A DNA stretch of 64,000 nt from Aplectana chamaeleonis (Eukaryota; Nematoda; Chromadorea; Rhabditida; Cosmocercidae). The notes beneath the pieces were generated by a model. That model had not been told where the DNA came from and did no database searches. It saw only the letters and a program-made list of their open reading frames with translations. The stretch is taken from the NCBI GenBank assembly GCA_029168955.1, contig JAPDOI010000978.1, positions 178,479 to 242,478 of the forward strand, read 5' to 3'. Positions 33,901 through 47,300 of the stretch are shown one piece after another. A program made the translations under genes and the position numbers. Numbering within the stretch: the stretch's first letter is position 1; each line of letters opens with the position of its first letter.

Positions 33901-36900
33901 CACGCGTAGTATTCATTCGACGCCGCCGAACGATGGGCCGGCTTTGCCGACCCACCTCCATTCACCCCACGTGGCATTCATTCGGCTTCGCCGAACGATG
34001 GGCCGGCTTCGCCGACCCACCTCCATTCACCACGCGTAGTATTCATTCGGCTCCGCCGAACGATGGACCGGCTTCGCCGACCCGCCTCCATTCAACACAC
34101 GTAGTATTCGTTCGGCTCCGCCGAACGATGGGCCGGCTTGGCCGGCCACCTTCCGTGTAGTATTCGTTCGGCATCGCCGAACGATGGGCCGGCTTCGCCG
34201 ACCCACCTCCATTCACCACGCGTAGTACTCATTCGGCTCCGCCGAACGATGGGCCGGCTTCGCCGACCCACCTTCATTCACCACGCGTAGTATTCGTTCG
34301 GCTTCGCCAAACGATGGGCCGGCTTCGCCGACCCGCCTCCATTCACCACGCGTAGTACTCATTCGGCTCCGCCGAACGATGGGCCGGCTTCGCCGGCCAA
34401 CCTCCGTGTAGTATTCGTTTGGTTTCGCCGAACGATGGGACGGCTTCGCCGACCCACCTCCATTCACCACGCGTAGTATTCATTCGGCTCCGCCGAACGA
34501 TGGGCCGGCTTCGCCGACCCACCTCCATTCACCACGCGTAGTATTCATTCGGCTCCGCCAAACCATGGGCCGGCCTCGCCAACCCGCCTTCATTCAACAC
34601 ACGTAGTATTCGTTCGGCTTCGCCGAACGGTGGGCCGGCTTCGCCGACCCACCTCCAATCACCACGCGTAGTATTCGTTCGGCTTCGCCGAACGATGGGC
34701 CGGCTTCGCCGGCCACCCTCCGTGTAGTATTCGTTCGGCTTCGCCGAACGATGGACTGGCTTCGCCGACCCACCTCCATTCACCACGCGTAGTATTAATT
34801 CGGCTCCGCCGAACGATGGACCGGCTTCGATGACCCGCCTTCATTCAACACGCGTAGTATTCGTTCGGCTCCGCCGAACGATGGGCCGGCTTGGCCGGCC
34901 ACCTTCCGTGTAGAAATCGTTCGGCATCGCCGAACGATGGGCCCGCTTCGCCGATCCACCTCCATTCACCACGCGTAGTATTAATTCGGCTCCGCCGAAC
35001 GATGGACCGGCTTCGATGACCCGCCTCCATTCACCACACGTGGCATTCATTCGGCTCCGCCGAACGATGGGCCGGCTTCGCCGGCCACCCTCCGTGTAGT
35101 ATTCGTTCGGCATCGCCGAACGATGGGCCGGCTTCGCCGACTCACCTCCATTCACCACGCTTAGCATTCATTCGGCTTCGCCGAACGATGGGCCGGCTTC
35201 GCCGACCCACCTCCATTCACCACGCGTGGTATTCATTCGGCTCCGCCGAACGATGGGCCGGCTTCGCCGGCCAACCTCCATTCACCACGCGTAGTATTCG
35301 TTCGGCTCCGCCGAACGATGGGCCGGCTTGGCCGGCCAACCTCCGTGTAGTATTCGTTTGGTTTCGCCGAACGATGGGCCGCCTTTGCCGACCACCTCCA
35401 TTTGCCACGCGTAGTATTCATTCGGCTCCGCCGAACGATGGGCCGGCTTCGCCGACCCACCTCCATTCACCATGCGTAGTATTCATTCGGCTCCGCCAAA
35501 CGATGGGCCGGCCTCGCCGACCCGCCTTCATTCAACACACGTAGTATTCGTTCGGCTTCGCCGAACGAAGGGCCGGCTTCGCCGACCCACCTCCATTCAC
35601 CACGCTTAGTATTCATTCGGCTCCGCCGAACGATGGACCGGCTTCGCCGACCCGCCTCCATTCAACACACGTAGTATTCGTTCGGCTTCGCCGAACGATG
35701 GGCCGGCTTCGCCGACCCACCTCCATTCACCACGCGTAGTATTCGTTCGGCTCCGCCGAACGATGGGCCGGCTTGGCCGGCCACCCTCCGTGTGGTATTC
35801 GTTCGGCTTCACCAAAGGATGGGCCCGCTTCGCCGATCCACCTCCATTCACCACGCGTAGTATTAATTCGGCTCCGCCGAACGATGGACCGGCTTCGATG
35901 ACCCGCCTTCATTCAACACGCGTAGTATTCGTTCGGCTCCGCCGAACGATGGACCCGGCTTGGCCGGCCACCTTCCGTGTAGAAATCGTTCGGCATCGCC
36001 GAACGATGGGCCGGCTTCGCCGACCCACCTCCATTCACCACACGTAGTACTCGTTCGGCTCCGCCGAACGATGGGCCGGCTTCGCCGACCCGCCTCCATT
36101 CACCATGCGTAGTATTCGTTCGGCTCCGCCGAATGATGGCCGGCTTCGCCGACCCACCTCCATTCACCACGCGTAGGATTCGTTCGGCTCCGCCGAACGA
36201 TGGGCCGGCTTCGCCGACCCACCTCCATTCACCACGCGTAAAATTCGTTCGGCTTCTCCGAACGAAGGGCCGGCTTTGCCGACCCACCTCCATTCACCTC
36301 GCTTAGTATTCATTCGGCTCCGCCGAACGATGGAACGGCTTTGCCGACCCGCCTCCATTCAACACACGTAGTATTCGTTCGGCTCCGCCGAACGATGGGC
36401 CGGCTTCGCCGACCCACCTGCATTCACCACGCTTAGCATTCATTCGGCTTCGCCGAACGATGGGCCGGCTTCGCCGACCCACCTCCATTCACCACGCGTA
36501 GTATTCATTCGGCTCCGCCGAACGATGGACCGGCTTCGCCGACCCACCTCCATTCACCATGCGTAGTATTCATTCGGCTCCGCCAAACGATGGGCCGGCC
36601 TCGCCGACCCGCCTTCATTCAACACACGTAGTATTCGTTCGGCTCCGCCGAACGAAGGGCCGGCTTCGCCGACCCACCTCCATTCACCACGCTTAGTATT
36701 CATTCGGCTCCGCCGAACGATGGACCGGCTTCGCCGACCCGCCTCCATTCAACACACGTAGTATTCGTTCGGCTTCGCCGAACGATGGACTGGCTTTGCC
36801 GACCCACCTCCATTCACCACGCGTAGGATTCGTTCGGCTCCGCCGAACGATGGAGCTTCGCCGACCCACCCTCCGTGTGGTATTCGTTCGGCTTCACCAA

Positions 36901-39900
36901 AGGATGGGCCCGCTTCGCCGACCCACCTCCATTCACCACGCGTAGTATTAATTCGGCTCCGCCGAACGATGGACCGGCTTCGATGACCCGCCTTCATTCA
37001 ACACGCGTAGTATTCGTTCGGCTCCGCCGAACGATGGACCCGGCTTGGCCGGCCACCTTCCGTGTAGAAATCGTTCGGCATCGCCGAACGATGGGCCGGC
37101 TTCGCCGACCCACCTCCATTCACCACGCGTGGCATTCATTCGGCTCCGCCGAACGATGGGCCGGCTTCGCCGGCCACCCTCCGTGTAGTATTCGTTCGGC
37201 ATCGCCGAACGATGGGCCGGCTTCGCCGACCCACCTCCATTCACCACGCTTAGCATTCATTCGGCTTCGCCGAACGATGGGCCGGCTTCGCCGACCCACC
37301 TCCATTCACCACGCGTGGTATTCATTCGGCTCCGCCGAACGATGGGCCGGCTTTGCCGACCCACCTCCATTCACCACGCGTAGTATTCGTTTGGCTCCGC
37401 CAAACGATGGGCCGGGTTCGCCGACCCACCTCCATTCACCACGCGTAGTATTCATTCGGCTCCGCCGAACGATGGGCCGGCTTCTCCGGCCACCCTCCGT
37501 GTAGTATTCGTTTGGCTTTACCGAACGATGGGCCGGCTTTGCCGACCCACCTCCATTCACCACGCGTAGTATTCATTCGGCTCCGCCGAACGATGAGCCG
37601 GCTTCGCCGACCCACCTCCATTCACCACGCGTAGTATTCATTCGACTCCGCCGAACGATGGAACGGCTTTGCCGACCCGCCTCCATTCAACACACGTAGT
37701 ATTCGTTCGGCTTCACCGAACGATGGGCCGGCTTCGCCGACCCACCTCCAATCACCACGCGTAGTATTCGTTCGGCTTCGCCGAACGATGGACTGGCTTC
37801 GCCGACCCACCTCCATTCACCACGCGTAGGATTCGTTCGGCTCCGCCGAACGATGGGCCGGCTTGGCCGGCCACCTTCCGTGTAATATTCGTTCGGCATC
37901 GCCGAACGATGGACTGGCTTCGCCGACCCACCTCCATTCACCACGCGTAGTATTCGTTCGGCTCCGCCGAACGATGGGCCGGCTTGGCCGGCCACCCTCC
38001 GTGTGGTATTCGTTCGGCTTCACCAAAGGATGGGCCCGCTTCGCCGACCCACCTCCATTCACCACGCGTAGTATTAATTCGGCTCCGCCGAACGATGGAC
38101 CGGCTTCGATGACCCGCCTTCATTCAACACGCGTAGTATTCGTTCGGCTCCGCCGAACGATGGACCCGGCTTGGCCGGCCACCTTCCGTGTAGAAATCGT
38201 TTGGCATCGCCGAACGATGGGCCGGCTTCGCCGACCCACCTCCATTCACCACGCGTAGTATTCGTTCGGCTCCGCCGAACGATGGGCCGGCTTCGCCGAC
38301 CCACCTCCATTCACCACGCTTAGCATTCATTCGGCTTCGCCGAACGATGGGCCGGCTTCGCCGACCCACCTCCATTCACCACACGTGGCATTCATTCGGC
38401 TTCGCCGAACGATGGGCCGGCTTCGCCGACCCACCTCCATTCACCACGCGTAGTATTCATTCGGCTCCGCCGAACGATGGACCGGCTTCGCCGACCCGCC
38501 TCCATTCAACACACGTAGTATTCGTTCGGCTCCGCCGAACGATGGGCCGGCTTCGCCGACCCACCTCCATTCACCATGCGTAGTATTCATTCGGCTCCGC
38601 CGAACGATGGGCCGGCTTCGCCGACCCACCTCCATTCACCACGCGTAGTATTCGTTCGGCTCCGCCGAACGATGGGCTGGCTTGGCCGGCCACCCTCCGT
38701 GTAGTATTCGTTCGGCATCGCCGAACGATGGGCCGGCTTCGCCGACCCACCTCCATTCACCACACGTGGCATTCATTCGGCTTCGCCGAACGATGGGCCG
38801 GCTTTGCCGACCCGCCTCCATTCACCACGCGTAGGATTCGGTCGGCTCCGCCGAACGATGGGCCGGCTTCGCCGACCCACCTCCATTCACCACGCGTAGT
38901 ATTCGTTCGGCTTCGCCGAACGATGGGCCGGCTTCGCCGACCCACCTCCATTCACCACGCGTAGTATTCGTTCGGCTTCGCCGAACGATGGGCCGGCTTT
39001 GCCGACCCACCTCTAATCACCACGCGTAGTATTTGTTCGGCTTCGCCAAACAATGGGCCGGCTTCGCCAAACCCACTTCCATTCACCACGCGTAGTAATC
39101 ATTCGGCTCCGCCAAACGATGGGCCGGCTTCGCCTACCCACCTCCATTCACCACGCGTAGTATTCGTTTGGCTCCGCCGAACGTTGGGCCGGCTTCGTCG
39201 ACCACCTCCATTCACCACGCGTGGTATTCGTTCGGCTCTGGCCGAACGATGGGTCGGCTTCGCCGACCCACTTTCATTCAACACGCGTAGTATTCGTTTG
39301 GCTCCGCCGAACGATGGGCCGGCTTCGCCGACCCCCCCCCATTCCCCACGCGTAGTACTCGTTCGGCTCCGCCGAACGATGGGCCGGCTTCGCCGACCCA
39401 CCTCCATTCACCACGCGTAGTATTCGTTCGGCTTCGCCGAACGATTGGCCGACTTTGCCGACCCACCTCCATTCACCACGCGTAGTACTCGTTCGGCTCC
39501 GCCAAACGATGGGCCGGCTTCGCCGACCCACCTCCATTCACCACGCGTAGTGTTCATTCGGCTTCGCCGAACGATGGGCCGGCTTCGCCGACCCACCTCC
39601 AATCACCACGCGTAGTATTCGTTTGGCTCCGCCGAACGATGGGCCCGCTTCGCCGACCCACCTCCATTCACCACGCGTAGTATTCGTTCGGCTTCGCCGA
39701 ACGATGGGCCGGCTTCGCCGACCCACCTCCAATCACCACGCGTAGTATTCGTTTGGCTCCGCCGAACGATGGGCCCGCTTCGCCGACCCACCTCCATTCA
39801 CCACGCGTAGTATTCGTTCGGCTTCGCCGAACGATGGGCCGGCTTGGCCGGCCACCTTCCGTGTAGTAGTCGTTCGGCATCGCCGAACGATGGGCCGGCT

Positions 39901-42900
39901 TCGCCGACCCACCTCCATTCACCACGCGTAGTATTCATTCGGCTCCGCCGAACGATGGGCCGGCTTCGCCGACCCACCTCCATTCACCACGCGTAGTATT
40001 CATTCGGCTCCGCCGAACGATGGGCCGGCTTCGCCGACCCACCTCCATTCACCACGCGTAGTATTCATTCGGCTCCGCCGAACGATGGGCCGGCTTCGCC
40101 GGCCACCCTCCGTGTAGTATTCGTTCGGCTTCGCCGAACGATGGGCCGGCTTCGCCGACCCACCTCCATTCACCACGCGTAGTATTCATTCGGCTCCGCC
40201 GAACGATGAGCCGGCTTCGCCGACCCACCTCCATTCACCACGCGTAGTATTCATTCGGCTCCGCCGAACGATGGGCCGGCTTCGCCGACCCACCTCCATT
40301 CACCACGCGTAGTATTCGTTCGGCTTCGCCGAACGGAGGGCCGGCTTTGCCGACCCACCTCCATTCACCACGCGTAGTATTCGTTTGGCTCCGCCGAACG
40401 ATGGGCCGGCTTCGCCGACCCACCTCCATTCACCACGCGTAGTATTCGTTCGGCTTCGCCGAATGATGGGCCGGCTTCGCCGACCCACCTCCATTCACCA
40501 CGCGTAGTATTCGTTCGACTTCGCCGAACAATGGACCGGCTTCGCCGACCCACCTCCATTCACCACGCGTAGTATTCGTTTGGCTCCGCCGAACGATGGG
40601 CCGGCTTCGCCGACCCACCTCCATTCACCACGCGTAGTATTCATTCGGCTTCGCCGAATGATGGGCCGGCTTCGCCGACCCACCTCCATTCACCACGCGT
40701 AGTATTCGTTCGGCTTCGCCGAACGAAGGGCCGGCTTCGCCGACCCACCTCCAATCACCACGCGTAGTATTCGTTCGGCTTCGCCAAACGGTGGGCCGGC
40801 TTCGCCGACCCCCCTCCATTCACCACGCGTAGTATTGGTTCGGCTCCGCCGAACGATGGGCCGACTTCGCCGACCCACCTCCATTCACCACGCGTAGTAT
40901 TCGTTCGGCTCCCCCGAACGATGGGCCGGCTTCGCCCACCCACCTCCATTCACCACGCGTAGTATTCATTCGGCTTCGCCGAACGATGGGCCGGCTTCGC
41001 CGACCCACCTCCATTCACCACGCGTAGTATTCGTTCGGCTCCGCCGAAGGATGGGCCGGCTTCGCCGACCCCCCTTCATTCAACACACGTAGTATTTGTT
41101 CGGCTTCGCCGAACGATGGGCCGGCTTTGCCGACCACCTCCATTCACCACGCGTAGTATTCATTCGGCTCCGCCAAACGATGGGCCGGCCTCGCCGACCC
41201 GCCTTCATTCAACACACGTAGTATTCGTTCGGCTTCGCCGAACGATGGGCCGGCCTCGCCGACCCGCCTTCATTCAACACACGTAGTATTCGTTCGGCTT
41301 CGCCGAACGGTGGGCCGGCTTCGCCGACCCACCTCCAATCACCACGCGTAGTATTCGTTCGGCTTCGCCAAAGAATGGGCCGACTTCGCCGACCCACCTC
41401 CATTCACCACGCGTAGTACTCATTCGGCATCGCCGAACGATGGACTGGCTTCGCCGACCCACCTCCATTCACCACGCGTAGTATTCGTTCGGCTCCGCCG
41501 AACGATGGGCCGGCTTGGCCGGCCACCCTCCGTGTGGTATTCGTTCGGCTTCACCAAAGGATGGGCCCGCTTCGCCGACCCACCTCCATTCACCACGCGT
41601 AGTATTAATTCGGCTCCGCCGAACGATGGACCGGCTTCGATGACCCGCCTTCATTCAACACGCGTAGTATTCGTTCGGCTCCGCCGAACGATGGACCCGG
41701 CTTGGCCGGCCACCTTCCGTGTAGAAATCGTTCGGCATCGCCGAACGATGGGCCGGCTTCGCCGACCCACCTCCATTCACCACGCGTAGTATTCGTTCGG
41801 CTCCGCCGAACGATGGGCCGGCTTTGCCGACCCACCTCCATTCACCACGAGTAGTATTCGTTCGGCTTCGCGGAACGATGGGCCGGCTTCGCCGACCCAC
41901 CTCCATTCACCACGCGTGGTATTCATTCGGCTCCGCCGAACGATGGGCCAGCTTAGCCGACCCACCTCCATTCACCACGCTTAGCATTCATTCGGCTTCG
42001 CCGAACGATGGGCCGGCTTCACCGACCCACCTCCATCCACCACGCGTAGTATTCGTTCGGCTCCGCCGAGCGATAGGCCGGCTTTGCCGACCCACCTCCA
42101 TTCACCACGCGTAGTATTCGTCTGGCTCCGCCAAGCGATGGCCGGCTTCGCCGACCGGCCACCTTCCCGTGTAGTATTCGTTCGGCTTCGCCAAAGAATG
42201 GCCCGCCTTCGCCGACCCACCTCCATTCACCACGCGTAGTATTCATTCGGCTCCGCCGAACGATGGGCCGGCTTTGCCGACCCACCTCCATTCACCACGC
42301 GTAGTATTAATTCGGCTCCGCCGAACGATGGGCCGGCTTCGCCGACCCACCTCCATTCACCACGCCTAGTATTGGTTTGGCTCCTCCAAACGATGGGCCG
42401 GCTTCGCCGCCTCACCTCCAATCACCACGCGTAGTATTCGTTTGGCACCGCCGAACGATGGGCCGGCTTCGCCGACTCACCTCCATTTACCATGCGTAGT
42501 ATTCGTTCGGCTTCGCCGAACGATGGGCCGGCTTCGCCGACCCACCTCCATTCACCACGTGTAGTATTCGTTCGGCTCCGCCGAACGATGGGCCGGCTTT
42601 GCCGACCCACCTCCATTCACCACGCGTAGTATTCGTTCGGTTTCGCCGAACGATGGGCCGGCTTCGCCGACCCACCTCCATTCACCACGCGTAGTATTCA
42701 TTCGGCTCCGCCAAACCATGGGCCGGCCTCGCCAACCCGCCTTCATTCAACACACGTAGTATTCGTTCGGCTTCGCCGAACGATGGGCCAGCTTAGCCGA
42801 CCCACCTCCATTCACCACGCTTAGCATTCATTCGGCTTCGCCAAACGATGGGCCGGCTTCACCGACCCACCTCCATTCACCACGCGTAGTATTCGTCTGG

Positions 42901-43329
42901 CTCCGCCAAACGATGGACCGGCTTCGCCGACCCACCTCCATTCAACACACGTAGTATTCGTTCGGCTTCACCAAAGGATAGGCCCGCTTCGCCGACCCAC
43001 CTCCATTCACCATGCGTAGTATTCGTTCGGCTCCGCCGAACGATGGGCCGGCTTCGCCGACCCACCTGCATTCACCACGCTTAGCATTCATTCGGCTTCG
43101 CCGAACGATGGGCCGGCTTCGCCGACCCACCTCCATTCACCATGCGTAGTATTCATTCGGCTCCGCCAAACGATGGGCCGGCCTCGCCGACCCACCTCCA
43201 TTCACCACGCGTAGTATTCCTTCGGCTTCGCCAAACGATGGGCCGGATCGCCGACCCACCTCCATTAACCACTCGTAGTATTCGTTTGGCTCCGCCGAAC
43301 GATGGACCGGCTTCGCCGACCCACCTCCA

Positions 43330-44345
43330 TTCACCACGCGTAGTATTCGTTCGGCTCCGCCGAACGATGGGCCGGCTTCGCCGACCCACCTCCATTCACC
43401 ACGCGTAGTATTCGTTCGGCTTCGCCGAACGATGGGCCGGCTTCGCCGACCCACCTCCATTCACCACGCGTAGTATTCGTTCGGCTCCGCCGAACGATGG
43501 GCCGGCTTCGCCGACCCACCTCCATTCACCACGCGTAGTATTCGTTCGGCTTCGCCGAACGATGGGCCGGCTTCGCCGACCCACCTCCATTCACCACGCG
43601 TAGTATTCGTTCGGCTCCGCCGAACGATGGGCCGGCTTCGCCGACCCACCTCCATTCACCACGCGTAGTATTCGTTCGGCTCCGCCGAACGATGGGCCGG
43701 CTTCGCCGACCCACCTCCATTCACCACGCGTAGTATTCGTTCGGCTTCGCCGAACGATGGGCCGGCTTCGCCGACCCACCTCCATTCACCACGCGTAGTA
43801 TTCGTTCGGCTCCGCCGAACGATGGGCCGGCTTCGCCGACCCACCTCCATTCACCACGCGTAGTATTCGTTCGGCTTCGCCGAACGATGGGCCGGCTTCG
43901 CCGACCCACCTCCATTCACCACGCGTAGTATTCGTTCGGCTCCGCCGAACGATGGGCCGGCTTCGCCGACCCACCTCCATTCACCACGCGTAGTATTCGT
44001 TCGGCTCCGCCGAACGATGGGCCGGCTTCGCCGACCCGCCTTCATTCAACACGCGTAGTATTCGTTCGGCTTCGCCGAACGATGGGCCGGCTTCGCCGAC
44101 CCACCTCCATTCACCACGCGTAGTATTCGTTCGGCTCCGCCGAACGATGGGCCGGCTTCGCCGACCCACCTCCATTCACCACGCGTAGTATTCGTTCGGC
44201 TTCGCCGAACGATGGGCCGGCTTCGCCGACCCACCTCCATTCACCACGCGTAGTATTCGTTCGGCTCCGCCGAACGATGGGCCGGCTTCGCCGACCCACC
44301 TCCATTCACCACGCGTAGTATTCGTTCGGCTCCGCCGAACGATGG
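43330..44345. repeat. Homogenised satellite block with 5-unit (325-bp) period
   Basis: Sixteen consecutive 65-bp units are almost identical. The middle base of the hairpin 1 loop runs C,T,C,T,C three times in succession (units at about 43345 to 44255). This is a higher-order period of five units, visible because little else varies. It indicates recent amplification. Confidence 0.75.
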
Positions 44346-47300
44346 GCCGGCTTCGCCGACCCACCTCCATTCACCACGCGTAGTATTCGTTCGGCTCCGC
44401 CGATCGATGGGCCCGCTTCGCGGCCCCGCGTCCTTTCACCACGCGTAGTATTCGTTCGGCTCCGCCGAACGATGGGCCGGCTGCGCCGACCCGCCTCCAT
44501 TCAACACACGTAGTATTCGTTCGGCTTCGCCGAACGATGGGCCGGCTTCGCCGACCCACCTCCATTCACCACGCGTAGTATTCGTTGGGCTCCACCGAAA
44601 GATGGGCAGGCTTCGCCGACCCACCTCCATTCACCACGCGTAGTATTCGTTTGGCTCCGCCAAACTATGGCCCGGCTTCGCCGACCCACCTCCATTCACC
44701 ACGCGTAGTATTCATTCGGCTTTGCCTAACGACGGACCGGCTTCGCCGACCCGCCTCCAATCACCACGCGTAGTATTCGTTCGGCTTGGCCGAACGATGG
44801 GCCGGCTTCGTCGACCCACCTCCATTCACCACGCTTAGTATTCGTTCGGCGCCGCCGAATGATGGGCCGGCTTCGCCGACCCACCTCCATTCACCACGCG
44901 TAGTATTCGGTTGGCTCGCCCGAACGATGGGCCGGCTTCGCCGACCCACGTTCATTCACCACGCGTAGTATTCGTTCGGCTCCGCCGAGCGATGGACCGG
45001 CTTCGCCGACCCACCTCCATTCACCACGCGTAGTATTCATTCGGCTCCGCCGAACGATGGACCGGCTTCGCCGACCCACCTCCATTCACCACACGTAGTA
45101 TTCGTTCGGCTTCGCCGAACGATGGACTGGCTTTGCCGACCCACCTCCATTCACCACGCGTAGTATTCATTCGGCTCCGCCGAACGATGGGCCGGCTTCG
45201 CCGACCCACCTCCATTCACCACGCGTAGTATTCGTTCGGCTCCGCCGAACGATGGGCCGGCTTGGCCGGCCACCCTCCGTGTAGTATTCGTTCGGCTTCG
45301 CCGAACAATGGGCCGGCTTCGCCGACCCACCTCCATTCACCACGCTTAGCATTCATTCGGCTTCGCCGAACGATGGGCCGGCTTCGCCGACCCACCTCCA
45401 TTCACCACGCGTAGTATTCATTCGGCTCCGCCGAACGATGGGCCGGCCTCGCCGACCCGCCTTCATTCAACACACGTAGTATTCGTTCGGCTTCGCCGAA
45501 CGAAGGGCCGGCTTCGCCGACCCACCTCCATTCACCACGCTTAGTATTAATTCGGCTCCGCCGAACGATGGGCCGGCTTCGCCGACCCACCTCCATTCAC
45601 CACGCTTAGCATTCATTCGGCTTCGCCGAACGATGGGCCGGCTTCGCCGACCCACCTCCATTCACCACGCGTAGTATTCGTTCGGCTCCGCCGAACGATG
45701 GGCCGGCTTGGCCGGCCACCCTCCGTGTGGTATTCGTTCGGCTTCACCAAAGGATGGGCCCGCTTCGCCGACCCACCTCCATTCACCACGCGTAGTATTA
45801 ATTCGGTTCCGCCGAACGATGGACCGGCTTCGATGACCCGCCTTCATTCAACACGCGTAGTATTCGTTCGGCTCCGCCGAACGATGGACCCGGCTTGGCC
45901 GACCACCTTCCGTGTAGAAATCGTTCGGCATCGCCGAACGATGGGCCGGCTTCGCCGACCCACCTCCATTCACCACGCGTGGCATTCATTCGGCTCCGCC
46001 GAACGATGGGCCGGCTTCGCCGGCCAACCTCCATTCACCACGCGTAGTATTCGTTCGGCTCCGCCGAACGATGGGCCGGCTTCACCGGCCACCCTCCATT
46101 CACCCGTAGTAATCGTTCGGCTTCGCCGAACGAAGGGCCGGCTTCGCCGACCCACCTCCATTCACCACGCTTAGTATTAATTCGGCTCCGCCGAACGATG
46201 GACCGGCTTCGCCGACCCGCCTCCATTCACCATGCGCAGTATTCATTCGGCTTCGCCGAACGATGGGCCGGCTTCGCCGACCCACCTCCATTCACCACGC
46301 GTAGTATTCATTCGGCTCCGCCGAACGATGGGCCGGCTTCGCCGACCCACCTCCATTCACCACGCGTAGTATTCGTTCGGCTCCGCCGAACGATGGGCCG
46401 GCTTCGCCGACCCACCTGCATTCACCACGCTTAGCATTCATTCGGCTTCGCCGAACGATGGGCCGGCTTCGCCGACTCACCTCCATTCACCATGCGTAGT
46501 ATTCGTTCGGCATCGCCGAACAATGGGCCGGCTTCGCCGACTCACCTCCATTCACCACGCTTAGCATTCATTCGGCTTCGCCGAACGATGGGCCGGCCTC
46601 GCCGACCCGCCTTCATTCACCTCGCTTAGTATTCATTCGGCTCCGCCGAACGATGGAACGGCTTTGCCGACCCGCCTCCATTCAACACACGTAGTATTCG
46701 TTCGGCTTCACCGAACGATGGGCCGGCTTCGCCGACCCACCTCCAATCACCACGCGTAGTATTCGTTCGGCTCCGCCGAACGATGGACTGGCTTCGCCGA
46801 CCCACCTCCATTCCCCACGCGTAGTATTCGTTTGGCTCCGCCGAACGATGGGCCGGCTTCGAAGACCCACCTCCATTCAACACACGTAGTATTCGTTCGG
46901 CTTAGCCGAACGATGGGCCGGCTTCGCCGACCCACCTCCATTCACCACGCGTAGTATTCATTCGGCTCCGCCGAGCGATGGACCGCCTTCGACGCCCCGC
47001 CTCCATTCAACACGCGTAGTATTCGTTCGGCTCCGCCGAACGCTGGACCCGGCTTGGCCGCCCCACCTCCATTCACCACGCGTAGTATTCGTTCGGCTCC
47101 GCCGAACGATGGGCCGGCTTCGCCGACCCACCTCCATTCACCACGCGTAGTATTCGTTCGGCTCCGCCGAACGATGGGCCGGCTTCGCCGACCCACCTCC
47201 ATTCACCACGCGTAGTATTCGTTCGGCTTCGCCGAACGATGGGCCGGCTTCGCCGACCCACCTCCATTCACCACGCGTAGTATTCATTCGGCTCCGCCGA

